In this document: positions 8,182 to 14,275 of the stretch, in pieces
Numbering within the stretch: position 1 is the first letter of the stretch
How the letters are laid out: the number at the start of each line of letters is the position of its first letter
Assembly (NCBI GenBank): GCA_944377765.1
Contig: CALWFX010000012.1
Coordinates: 1 to 21,363 of the forward strand
Direction: 5' to 3'
DNA from: an uncultured Clostridia bacterium
GTDB lineage: Bacteria; Bacillota; Clostridia; Christensenellales; UBA1242
Length of the DNA: 21,363 nucleotides
The notes under the pieces: generated by a model
Database searches by the model: none
What the model saw: the letters and a program-made list of their open reading frames with translations, nothing else
Told to the model about the DNA's origin: nothing
Translations under genes and position numbers: made by a program

Positions 8182-8414
8182 ACAACATCTCCTTCCAAAA
8201 TGATATAATTTAAAAGAGATGTTTTTATGCTAAGAAGGTAACCCCTAATTTCAATTAAATAAACCTTTTTTAAAATTGATTTATTAACAATTCTAACCTT
8301 TTGCCCACCAACAAGTCCAAGTTCCAAAAATCTGCGAACAACCTTCAAATTGTCGCCCAAAATATGAGAAATTTTATAATACTTATTAAGTTTTGCATCC
8401 TTTAAAGTTATCAT
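8178..8414 (-). CDS. feoA: FeoA-type SH3-like accessory protein of iron transport
   Basis: The 78-residue product has the length and pattern of FeoA, a small SH3-like cytoplasmic protein that acts with FeoB. It shows the FeoA order of a charged start, the block RRFLELGLVGGQKVRIV and a final segment EIRGYLLSIKTSLLNYIIL comparable to the family's GxxLALRxxxAxxI. Overlap with feoB by 4 nt supports the call. No Shine-Dalgarno precedes the ATG, so translation may be leaderless or poorly initiated. A 10-bp direct repeat upstream (8438-8457) could be a regulator site; I see no clear Fur or DtxR palindrome. Confidence 0.88.
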   Translation of the reverse strand: MITLKDAKLNKYYKISHILGDNLKVVRRFLELGLVGGQKVRIVNKSILKKVYLIEIRGYLLSIKTSLLNYIILEGDVV

Positions 8415-8437
8415 AAATAAAATTTATGCAACAACGC

Positions 8438-8457
8438 TTATGAAAAATTATGAAAAT
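8438..8457 (-). repeat. Direct repeat upstream of feoA
   Basis: TTATGAAAAA and TTATGAAAAT lie head to tail on the plus strand, one helical turn apart, about 24-43 bp before the feoA ATG. The spacing is suitable for a regulator, but the sequence is very AT-rich and may be chance. Confidence 0.3.
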
Positions 8458-8474
8458 GTAAAAATTTTATTAAA

Positions 8475-8490
8475 ATGATAAATATTGTAA
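8475..8490 (+). promoter_or_regulatory. Distal NrdR box upstream of nrdR
   Basis: ATGATAAATATTGTAA matches the NrdR-box consensus acaCwAtATaTwGtgt at about 11 of 16 positions. It lies exactly 31 bp upstream of the much better proximal box, which is the three-turn spacing usual for NrdR box pairs. Confidence 0.6.
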
Positions 8491-8497
8491 CAAAAAG

Positions 8498-8527
8498 TTG
8501 CTTTAACACTATATTTTGTGGTATATT
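8498..8527 (+). promoter_or_regulatory. nrdR promoter
   Basis: TTGCTT (8498-8503), an 18-nt spacer and TATATT (8522-8527), with TGG as an extended -10, precede nrdR. The spacer is almost filled by the proximal NrdR box, so repressor binding would block RNA polymerase directly. Confidence 0.7.
8506..8521 (+). promoter_or_regulatory. Proximal NrdR box inside the nrdR promoter
   Basis: ACACTATATTTTGTGG matches the NrdR-box consensus acaCwAtATaTwGtgt at about 14 of 16 positions. It lies between the -35 and -10 elements of the nrdR promoter and pairs with the distal box 31 bp upstream. Autoregulation of nrdR is inferred. Confidence 0.8.
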
Positions 8528-8550
8528 ATTGAAAATAAGGAGATTAAAAT

Positions 8551-8994
8551 ATGAAATGTATTTATTGTGGATGTGAAGAAAGCAAAGTTTTAGACTCACG
8601 AAGCACTGATGAATCAAACTCAATAAGACGCCGTAGAGAATGTCTTAATTGTGGAAAAAGATTTACTACATATGAAACAGTGGAAACTGTGCCGATTTTG
8701 GTTATCAAAAAAGATGGTTCTCGCCAACCTTTTAATATTGAAAAAATTAAATGCGGAATGATTAAGGCTTGCGAAAAAAGACCTGTAAGCATGGCTCAAA
8801 TTGATGAAATGGCAGAAGATATTGAAAAAACAATTCAAAACTCACTTGCTCAAGAAATTAAGTCATCTCAAATTGGCGAAATGATAATGGAAAGACTTAA
8901 AAAAGTGGATGAAATTGCCTATGTTCGTTTTGCATCAGTTTATCGTCAATTTAAAGATGTAACAAACTTTATTAAACTTATCACAGAAATGTAA
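8551..8994 (+). CDS. nrdR: Transcriptional repressor NrdR of ribonucleotide reductase genes
   Basis: NrdR senses ATP/dATP and represses ribonucleotide reductase operons by binding tandem NrdR boxes. The 147-residue product has the zinc ribbon (C3, C6, C31, C34), the Arg cluster RRRREC and an ATP-cone domain from about residue 49 (ILVIKKDGSRQPFNIEKI) onward. The length is typical. GGAG precedes the ATG at a good distance. Two NrdR boxes lie in its own promoter region, so it probably represses itself. It is the first gene of a short operon with the 66-aa gene at 9012. Confidence 0.96.
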   Translation: MKCIYCGCEESKVLDSRSTDESNSIRRRRECLNCGKRFTTYETVETVPILVIKKDGSRQPFNIEKIKCGMIKACEKRPVSMAQIDEMAEDIEKTIQNSLAQEIKSSQIGEMIMERLKKVDEIAYVRFASVYRQFKDVTNFIKLITEM

Positions 8995-9011
8995 ACTAAA
9001 AAAGGTGAAAT

Positions 9012-9212
9012 ATGAAAAAGAAAAAAGAAGAAACTCCACAATTTGAAAATGTGTTATTTAGTGATATTTTTGACAAACCTGTCGCCTTTGACGAAAATGT
9101 AAAAAAGCAAAATGAAGGAAAAGTTCAAAATAACATTCGATTATCAAAAGGTATGTGGAGAACAGATAAAGAAAAAAGAAAAATATTTAACAATTTTGAG
9201 CGATTACCATAA
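9012..9212 (+). CDS. Small Lys-rich protein of unknown function
   Basis: I do not recognise this 66-residue protein. It opens with MKKKKEE, is rich in Lys, Glu and Asn, and has no membrane segment. A short conserved-looking part reads RLSKGMWRTDKEKRKIF. An AAAGGTG site 6 nt before the ATG, its position 17 nt after nrdR on the same strand and the strong terminator directly after its stop support a real gene co-transcribed with nrdR. It could be a small regulator or ribosome-associated protein, but nothing in the sequence decides this. Confidence 0.6.
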   Translation: MKKKKEETPQFENVLFSDIFDKPVAFDENVKKQNEGKVQNNIRLSKGMWRTDKEKRKIFNNFERLP

Positions 9213-9240
9213 AAAGGAACTTTAAAATAAGTTCCTTTTT
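9211..9240. terminator. Bidirectional terminator after the nrdR operon
   Basis: A perfect 12-bp stem AAAAAGGAACTT/AAGTTCCTTTTT (9211-9222 with 9229-9240) has a 6-nt loop, with T-runs possible on both strands. It ends the nrdR unit and the converging ylmC-like gene. Confidence 0.85.
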
Positions 9241-9254
9241 ATTTTTCTTTCTTT

Positions 9255-9548
9255 TTATTTATCTTTCTTTTTGTTATTTGCGCTCATAATATATGGCGTT
9301 GGATTGGAAGACGCATAAAGTTCCACCAAAATGGCATCTTCTCCAACTTTAACAATTTGAGATAAAGGAATGAAAAGTTCCATGCCACTTTTAAAGACAT
9401 TCCAAAAACTTTTTTCGCCCGGCACAACAATACCTTGCAAACAGCCAGTTTGTAAATTAAAACAAACATCCACAATATGCCCAAGCCTTTTACCATCCAC
9501 AACATTAACCACTTCTTTACATCTTAATTCTAAAAATGAAGTTTCCAT
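9255..9548 (-). CDS. YlmC/YmxH family sporulation-associated PRC-barrel protein
   Basis: The 97-residue product is a single PRC-barrel domain of the YlmC/YmxH family. Visible landmarks are KEVVNVVDGKRLGHIVDVCFN near the start, GCLQGIVVPG in the middle and the block LFIPLSQIVKVGEDAILVEL. Family genes commonly sit beside sigG in spore formers, as here; their role is poorly known. No Shine-Dalgarno precedes the ATG. A TATACC hexamer lies 6 nt before it, so a leaderless transcript is possible. A SigE-like reading of the same region (TCATTAT, 14 nt, CATATACC) is also possible. It has the bidirectional terminator at 9211-9240 downstream. Confidence 0.85.
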   Translation of the reverse strand: METSFLELRCKEVVNVVDGKRLGHIVDVCFNLQTGCLQGIVVPGEKSFWNVFKSGMELFIPLSQIVKVGEDAILVELYASSNPTPYIMSANNKKKDK

Positions 9549-9633
9549 GTTTTAGGTATATGTTGAAATTTGTCAAATAATGACAGAATAATTTTATTAA
9601 TATATTAGTAATCATTTTTTTATATATAAAAAA

Positions 9634-9648
9634 AGTGGCAATGCCACT
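9634..9648 (-). terminator. sigG terminator overlapping the stop codon
   Basis: A 6-bp GC-containing stem AGTGGC/GCCACT (9634-9639 with 9643-9648) has a 3-nt loop. On the minus strand it is followed by seven T. The first arm begins inside the sigG stop codon TAG (9647-9649). Confidence 0.85.
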
Positions 9649-10420
9649 AATCAAAAAATTTTTTTAAAGTTTTAAGTGCAGTCTTTTCAAGCCTTGATAC
9701 CTGCGCTTGACTTATTCCCACTTCTTCGCTAACTTCCATTTGCGTTTTTCCAATATAATAACGCATAAGAAGAATTTCTTTCTCGCGTTCTGACAAGTTT
9801 TTGATAGCATCATTAAGCGTCATCTTTTCCACAAGATTTTCGTCATCATCTTTATCACTTGCAATTTGGTCCATTATTCTTATTGTTTCATTACCATCAT
9901 TATAAACTGGCTCTGACAAAGACACTGTTTCACTTATTGCATCAAGAGCAAAAGTTACATCTCCAAGTGGTATTTCCAAAGTTTTTGCAATTTCTTCTAA
10001 ACTTGGTTCTCTGTTGTATTTTTTTATAATTTCTTCTTTCACTTTAAGAGCCCTGTATGCAACATCTCGAATGGAACGACTGACGCGAACAGAATTGTTA
10101 TCTCTTAAATATCTTCTTATCTCGCCGATTATCATTGGAACAGCATAGGTTGAAAATTTAACATTAAGCGTTTCATCAAAATTGTCAATTGCCTTTAAAA
10201 GTCCAACACATCCAACTTGGAACATATCATCACTTTTGTCGCAATGCCCAGAAAAGCGTTGAACAACCGAAAGCACAAGTCGCAAGTTTGCCACAACAAA
10301 TTGGTCTCTTGCAAACTCATCACCCGCCTTAACTTTTTTCATAAGTTCTAAAATTTCTTGATTTTTAAGTTTTGGAAGAGTTGATGTGTTCACCCCTGCA
10401 ATTACAACACGATTTGCCAT
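9647..10420 (-). CDS. sigG: Late forespore sigma factor SigG
   Basis: SigG directs late gene expression in the forespore. The 257-residue product matches Bacillus SigG throughout: the N-terminal VVIAGVNTSTLPKLKNQE, the region 2 blocks NLRLVLSVVQRF, FQVGCVGLLKAIDNFD and KFSTYAVPMIIGEIRRYLRDN, RVSRSIRDVAYRALKV in region 3, and the region 4 helix-turn-helix GKTQMEVSEEVGISQAQVSR. The position downstream of spoIIGA-sigE is classical. GGGGG about 5 nt before the ATG serves as ribosome-binding site. A SigG-like promoter precedes it, so positive autoregulation is likely. Transcription ends in a hairpin starting within the stop codon. Confidence 0.97.
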   Translation of the reverse strand: MANRVVIAGVNTSTLPKLKNQEILELMKKVKAGDEFARDQFVVANLRLVLSVVQRFSGHCDKSDDMFQVGCVGLLKAIDNFDETLNVKFSTYAVPMIIGEIRRYLRDNNSVRVSRSIRDVAYRALKVKEEIIKKYNREPSLEEIAKTLEIPLGDVTFALDAISETVSLSEPVYNDGNETIRIMDQIASDKDDDENLVEKMTLNDAIKNLSEREKEILLMRYYIGKTQMEVSEEVGISQAQVSRLEKTALKTLKKFFD

Positions 10421-10440
10421 AATGCCCCCTAAATTAAAGT

Positions 10441-10470
10441 TATCATTAACTTTTTTAGTAAGGGTTATGC
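10441..10470 (-). promoter_or_regulatory. SigG-type promoter of sigG
   Basis: On the minus strand GCATA (10466-10470), an exact 18-nt spacer and AATGATA (10441-10447) fit the SigG pattern gmATR-N18-CATnmTA with one mismatch. The predicted start leaves a short leader holding the GGGGG site. SigF recognition is also possible. Confidence 0.5.
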
Positions 10471-10572
10471 AAAAATGTCAAAAAAAGACAAAAAATTACA
10501 ATATTTTTTCAATTTTTAATGTTTATTTTGAGATTTTTATTTAACAATTAAAATTTGCATTTAAAAATCAAA

Positions 10573-11301
10573 TTATATAATATCTGATTTTTCCAATTTT
10601 CGTTTTAATTTATTCAAGATTTTCTTTTCTATCCTTGAAATGTAACTTTGACTTATTCCCATCATATCTGCAACTTCCTTTTGCGTTTTTTCTTCTTCTC
10701 CATTAAGTCCAAAACGATAAACCATAATTTGTTGCTCTCTGACATCAAGTTTCTTTAAAACACTGAAAAGTATTTTTTTGTCTGAACCTGTTTCCACACC
10801 CTTAGACACTATGTCTTCGTCAACAGGAATAATGTCTGCAAGTAATAACTCATTTCCTTCTCCATCAGAAGAAAGTGGTTCATCAAGACTTACTTCATTT
10901 TTAATTCGAGTATTCTTTCTTAATTGCATCAAAATTTCATTTTCAATACAGCGACTTGCATAAGTTGCAAGTTTAATGTTTTTATCTAGGCTATAAGTTT
11001 TTACTGCTTTAATAAGCCCAATTGCTCCAATTGAAATTAAATCTTCAAGGTCAAGTCCGCTTGATTCAAATTTTTTTGCAATGTAAACAACAAGCCTTAT
11101 ATTATGTTCAACAAGTTTATCTCTTGCAACCTTACTTCCATTTTGTATTTCTTCAAGAAGTATTTGTTCTTCTTCAAAACTAAGTGGCTCTGGCAATGCT
11201 TCTCTTCCGCAAACATAAAAAACGCAGTTTTCAACATCATTCCAACAATCTTTGTTAAGCAATTTAAAAATAAGCATTTTAATTTTATAATATAATTTCA
11301 T
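10573..11301 (-). CDS. sigE: Pro-SigE, early mother-cell sigma factor
   Basis: SigE is made as an inactive membrane-bound precursor and activated in the mother cell when SpoIIGA removes its pro-sequence. The 242-residue product has a hydrophobic/basic N-terminal segment (about residues 1-29). It is followed by FYVCGREALPEPLSFEEE, which aligns with the B. subtilis cleavage area YYIGGSEALPPPLS. Conserved core blocks are RLVVYIAKKFE, LEDLISIGAIGLIKAV, KLATYASRCIENEILM and the helix-turn-helix TQKEVADMMGISQSYISRIEK. It lies 12 nt downstream of spoIIGA, and its AAGGAG site directly follows the spoIIGA stop, so the two are coupled. Confidence 0.97.
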   Translation of the reverse strand: MKLYYKIKMLIFKLLNKDCWNDVENCVFYVCGREALPEPLSFEEEQILLEEIQNGSKVARDKLVEHNIRLVVYIAKKFESSGLDLEDLISIGAIGLIKAVKTYSLDKNIKLATYASRCIENEILMQLRKNTRIKNEVSLDEPLSSDGEGNELLLADIIPVDEDIVSKGVETGSDKKILFSVLKKLDVREQQIMVYRFGLNGEEEKTQKEVADMMGISQSYISRIEKKILNKLKRKLEKSDII

Positions 11302-11313
11302 ATTAAACTCCTT

Positions 11314-12105
11314 TTAAACAAAACAATTGTTCAAGATAATTTCATAATTTGGAAAATTTTTTAAACATAATGCCAGCATTGGTTTTTCAAATTCTTCCTT
11401 GCCTTTAACACAAAGTTCATCAATTTCAAATGCCAAAACTTTCCCACCGCTTCCAACAGTATCTAAAAAAATGTAATGTCCTAGATTAAAATCTTTCAAA
11501 TTAAAGTTTTGAGTTAAAATATCTTTAAGTTCAAAATCATACCCTAGTTCTTTAAAAAGTTTAAGCCCAACAATGCAAACTGGCTTTTGCGTTAATGGGT
11601 CCACAAGCATATTTCCAGTGTCTAAAAATCCCTTGCAATTTAAAGTTTTTTTGCCATTTTTCAAAATACAGTCATAACAAAAATTTTCAATATTTTTTCT
11701 TTTATTAATATATTTTAAAAGCCATTTAAAAATTAAATAAGCACTAACTACAATTGCCAAAATTAATATTGTGTTCAAACTGCCAAAGGTTTCAACAAAG
11801 CAGGCACAAACACCACCATATAAAAAGGTAGAAAAAAGAAATGTTAAAAATATTTTTAAAAAAGAAAGAAAACTTTTAAACTTAAAGGCAAGTGAAACAA
11901 GTAATATCCCTAAAAAAATTTTAATTATAAATTCAGCAAACTTAGGCAGATAAAAAATTGGAAGAATTAAAGAAATTATTGATGCAAACATAGAGATTAA
12001 AACGATATGACAACCTTTGATTTTAAGTATACCTTCAGTTGTTCTGAAAATTAAGTAATCAATGAATAGGTTTTGCAGAAAAACATATTCAATCACAATT
12101 TCCAT
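11314..12105 (-). CDS. spoIIGA: Pro-SigE processing membrane aspartic protease SpoIIGA
   Basis: SpoIIGA is the septal membrane protease that cleaves pro-SigE after a signal from the forespore. The N-terminal half holds about five hydrophobic segments. The C-terminal half is the protease domain, with the catalytic motif GFLDTGNMLVDPLT (D162 in the chosen numbering) and a later GHYIFLDTVGSGGK block resembling the family's second conserved loop. The open frame extends to 12228, but AAAGGGGAG lies just before the ATG at 12105, which gives the normal N-terminus MEIVIEYVFLQNLFIDYLI and about 263 residues. It is followed at once by sigE, its substrate. Its promoter is not clear: TATAAA (12134-12139) could be a -10, without a good -35. 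Confidence 0.94.
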   Translation of the reverse strand: MEIVIEYVFLQNLFIDYLIFRTTEGILKIKGCHIVLISMFASIISLILPIFYLPKFAEFIIKIFLGILLVSLAFKFKSFLSFLKIFLTFLFSTFLYGGVCACFVETFGSLNTILILAIVVSAYLIFKWLLKYINKRKNIENFCYDCILKNGKKTLNCKGFLDTGNMLVDPLTQKPVCIVGLKLFKELGYDFELKDILTQNFNLKDFNLGHYIFLDTVGSGGKVLAFEIDELCVKGKEEFEKPMLALCLKNFPNYEIILNNCFV

Positions 12106-12171
12106 ATTCTCCCCTTTTTCAAATTCTATTAATTTTATACTTGATTTGCGAAGGAAATTATTAGAAAAAAT

Positions 12172-12189
12172 AAGAGTTTTAGCACTCTT
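12172..12189. other. Hairpin between the divergent spoIIGA and 12272 genes
   Basis: AAGAGT/ACTCTT (12172-12177 with 12184-12189) with a 6-nt loop is followed by T-runs on both strands. It looks like a small bidirectional terminator but lies upstream of two divergent genes, where it has no obvious transcript to end. Confidence 0.35.
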
Positions 12190-12221
12190 TTTGTCTAAAA
12201 CCTTGTTATCAATCTTTAATA

Positions 12222-12250
12222 TTGACAAATGTTTTAAAATATTATATAAT
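12222..12250 (+). promoter_or_regulatory. Perfect-consensus SigA promoter of the 230-aa unknown gene
   Basis: TTGACA (12222-12227), a 17-nt spacer and TATAAT (12245-12250) match the vegetative consensus at every position. The ATG follows 21 nt later with AAGGAG between. Confidence 0.88.
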
Positions 12251-12271
12251 AACTATGTTAAGGAGAGAAAA

Positions 12272-12964
12272 ATGAATATTAAAAAATATCTTGAAGAAAG
12301 TTTAGTTACCCCAGACCTACTTACAAGTTCATATTGTCAATTTGCAAACTATAATGGAGTTGCTCCTGTTCCAAAATATGAAGATTCTGTTTATTATGAT
12401 CCATATAAACCAAATAACGAACAAAATAAAACTTTATATAAAGGCGAAGCTGATTTTAATAAAGGCAACCATCTTTCACTAAGAGAAATGGCTTTTGAAA
12501 ATTATCTTGTTGCCATCAAAACACTTCTTGGAGATAACCCTGATCTACAAAATCTATTTAAAAAATCATATTATCAAGGTCAGATTGACCTTCAAATTGA
12601 AACTTTGGTAACACTTGCAAATTCATATATAGACAAAGATGCAAAAAAAATTAAATACGATGATGTTGAATTTAGCAAAATGGCAAAAGTTTATCCAAAT
12701 CTTGCAAAAATTGAGCCATTTATGCCAAGCGTTATATATTATGTTGCATTAAGACAGGGCTGGGATTTGAAATATCCAAATGAATACTCTTTATCAAGCA
12801 ATAAGCCAAACAGCAGAACAATTGAAACTCCACTTAAGAACGAAGAAATTGAATATAACTCTTCCTACAAATTAAATGACAAAGATATGCTTATGAGTAT
12901 CGGTGGAAGATTTGGCATAAATTATGAAAAATACACTAAAAAAGATATATTATATTCTTTATAA
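12272..12964 (+). CDS. Unknown 230-aa soluble protein between ftsZ and spoIIGA
   Basis: I do not recognise this protein. It has no signal peptide or membrane segment and is rich in Tyr, Asn and Lys. The opening MNIKKYLEESLVTPDLL is followed by a Tyr/Pro-rich part (SVYYDPYKPNNE) and a mixed helical middle (LREMAFENYLVAIKTLLGD). Later comes EPFMPSVIYYVALRQGWDL and a C-terminal MLMSIGGRFGINYEKYT. The frame is open to 12062, but that stretch overlaps spoIIGA; the ATG at 12272 has AAGGAG and a perfect promoter. It stands alone, divergent from spoIIGA, with a terminator shared with ftsZ. In Bacillus bpr occupies this position; this protein shows no protease motif. Confidence 0.75.
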   Translation: MNIKKYLEESLVTPDLLTSSYCQFANYNGVAPVPKYEDSVYYDPYKPNNEQNKTLYKGEADFNKGNHLSLREMAFENYLVAIKTLLGDNPDLQNLFKKSYYQGQIDLQIETLVTLANSYIDKDAKKIKYDDVEFSKMAKVYPNLAKIEPFMPSVIYYVALRQGWDLKYPNEYSLSSNKPNSRTIETPLKNEEIEYNSSYKLNDKDMLMSIGGRFGINYEKYTKKDILYSL

Positions 12965-12975
12965 ATAAACATAAA

Positions 12976-13000
12976 AAAACACAGGCAAAACCTGTGTTTT
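12976..13000. terminator. Bidirectional terminator between the 230-aa gene and ftsZ
   Basis: A 10-bp stem AAAACACAGG/CCTGTGTTTT (12976-12985 with 12991-13000) has a 5-nt loop. The U-tract is better on the minus strand, so it mainly serves ftsZ but also follows the plus-strand gene. Confidence 0.85.
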
Positions 13001-13002
13001 AT

Positions 13003-14193
13003 TTATTTTTTGCTTTTATTTCTTATTTTTTCAATCCAAGGTGGAATTGAAGAAATTTTTGGATTTACATCAACACGAGAAGACAATTCATTTTGCTCTA
13101 AATTAACATCCTTTCCTGCCTGAGCATTATAACCAAAAGGATTAAAGCCTGAAAAATCATCTTCCTTCTTTTCTTCTGGTTGTTGTGGTTCTTCAGGTTC
13201 TTTTTCTTCTTCCTTTTCTTCTTCTTTATTATCAGAACTCTTAAAACCTGTTGCAATAATTGTTATCTCAACTTCATCGTGCATATCAGGGTCAACACTT
13301 GAACCAAAAATCAAATTACAACTTGGGTCAATAACTTCTCTTACCATATTTGCTGCTTCTGAAACTTCTCTTAATGTCAAATCGCCTCCGCCTTTAACAT
13401 TTAAGATAACCCCTGTTGCCCCTTCAATTGTGGTTTCAATAAGTGGAGAAGCAACTGCTTGACGAACTGCTTCCAAGGTTTTGTTTTCGCCTTTACCACG
13501 ACCTATGCCCATATGTGCAAATCCGCGATTTTTCATAACTGTTTCAATATCTGCAAAATCAAGGTTAATCATGCCCGGAAAAGCAATAAGGTCAGAAATT
13601 CCTTGAATACCTTGTCTTAAAACATCATCTGCATATCTAAATGCTTCCACCAATGTTGTTTTTTCTGGAAGAATTGTAAGAAGTCTTTCATTTGGAATGA
13701 TAACAATTGTGTCAACATATTTTTTTAGTTCAGCAATGCCTTTTTCAGCATTTTCCATACGCTTTCTGTTTTCAAATAAAAATGGCTTTGTTACAATGCC
13801 AACTGTTAAAATTCCCAGTTCTTTGGCGATTTGTGCAACAACAGGTGCCGCACCTGTTCCTGTTCCGCCACCCATTCCAGCAGTGATAAACACAAGGTCT
13901 GTGCCTTTTAAAATTTCTGTCAATGAAGACTTGCTTTCTTCTGCTGCCTTTCTTCCAATTTCTGGAACAGCACCTGCACCGCGTCCACCTGTTAATCTTT
14001 CACCAATCTGCAATCTTTTTTCTGCCTTTGAAATTAAAAGTGCCTGTTTATCAGTGTTGATAGCAACAAATTCTGCAGATGAAACATTTGCATCAATCAT
14101 TCTGTTAACAGCATTGTTACCGCCACCGCCAATGCCCAAAACCTTAATTTTAACCACTGATGTTGGACTGAATTCTTGTTGATTGTTTTCCAT
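13003..14193 (-). CDS. ftsZ: Cell division GTPase FtsZ
   Basis: FtsZ polymerises into the division ring; it also forms the asymmetric septum in spore formers. The 396-residue product has the tubulin signature MGGGTGTGAAPVV (about 107-119), the T7 loop NLDFADIE (210-217) and the N-terminal GIGGGGNNAVNRM. A Glu/Pro-rich linker (about residues 326-350) is followed by the conserved C-terminal peptide SSIPPWIEKIRNKSKK, the usual docking site for FtsA and other partners. AAAGGAG precedes the ATG. It lies 82 nt downstream of ftsA, with its own promoter in the gap, so it can be made independently of ftsA. Confidence 0.98.
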   Translation of the reverse strand: MENNQQEFSPTSVVKIKVLGIGGGGNNAVNRMIDANVSSAEFVAINTDKQALLISKAEKRLQIGERLTGGRGAGAVPEIGRKAAEESKSSLTEILKGTDLVFITAGMGGGTGTGAAPVVAQIAKELGILTVGIVTKPFLFENRKRMENAEKGIAELKKYVDTIVIIPNERLLTILPEKTTLVEAFRYADDVLRQGIQGISDLIAFPGMINLDFADIETVMKNRGFAHMGIGRGKGENKTLEAVRQAVASPLIETTIEGATGVILNVKGGGDLTLREVSEAANMVREVIDPSCNLIFGSSVDPDMHDEVEITIIATGFKSSDNKEEEKEEEKEPEEPQQPEEKKEDDFSGFNPFGYNAQAGKDVNLEQNELSSRVDVNPKISSIPPWIEKIRNKSKK

Positions 14194-14219
14194 ATGAAAA
14201 ATCTCCTTTAATTTTTAAT

Positions 14220-14249
14220 ATTTTAACTCAAATTAAAAGTCTTTTGCAA
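14220..14249 (-). promoter_or_regulatory. ftsZ promoter
   Basis: On the minus strand TTGCAA (14244-14249), an 18-nt spacer and TAAAAT (14220-14225) lie in the ftsA-ftsZ gap, about 27 nt upstream of the ftsZ ATG. Confidence 0.6.
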
Positions 14250-14275
14250 CTTTTTTAATGAGTTTACAAAAAATG

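Noticed and set aside
9569..9583. Inverted repeat TGTCA-N5-TGACA upstream of the ylmC-like gene as an operator
   Set aside because: The arms are only 5 bp and have no match to a known regulator site.
10563..10592. Terminator of sigE
   Set aside because: The stem AAAAATCA/TGATTTTT is all-weak apart from one G-C pair, has a 14-nt loop and overlaps the coding end; too weak to call.
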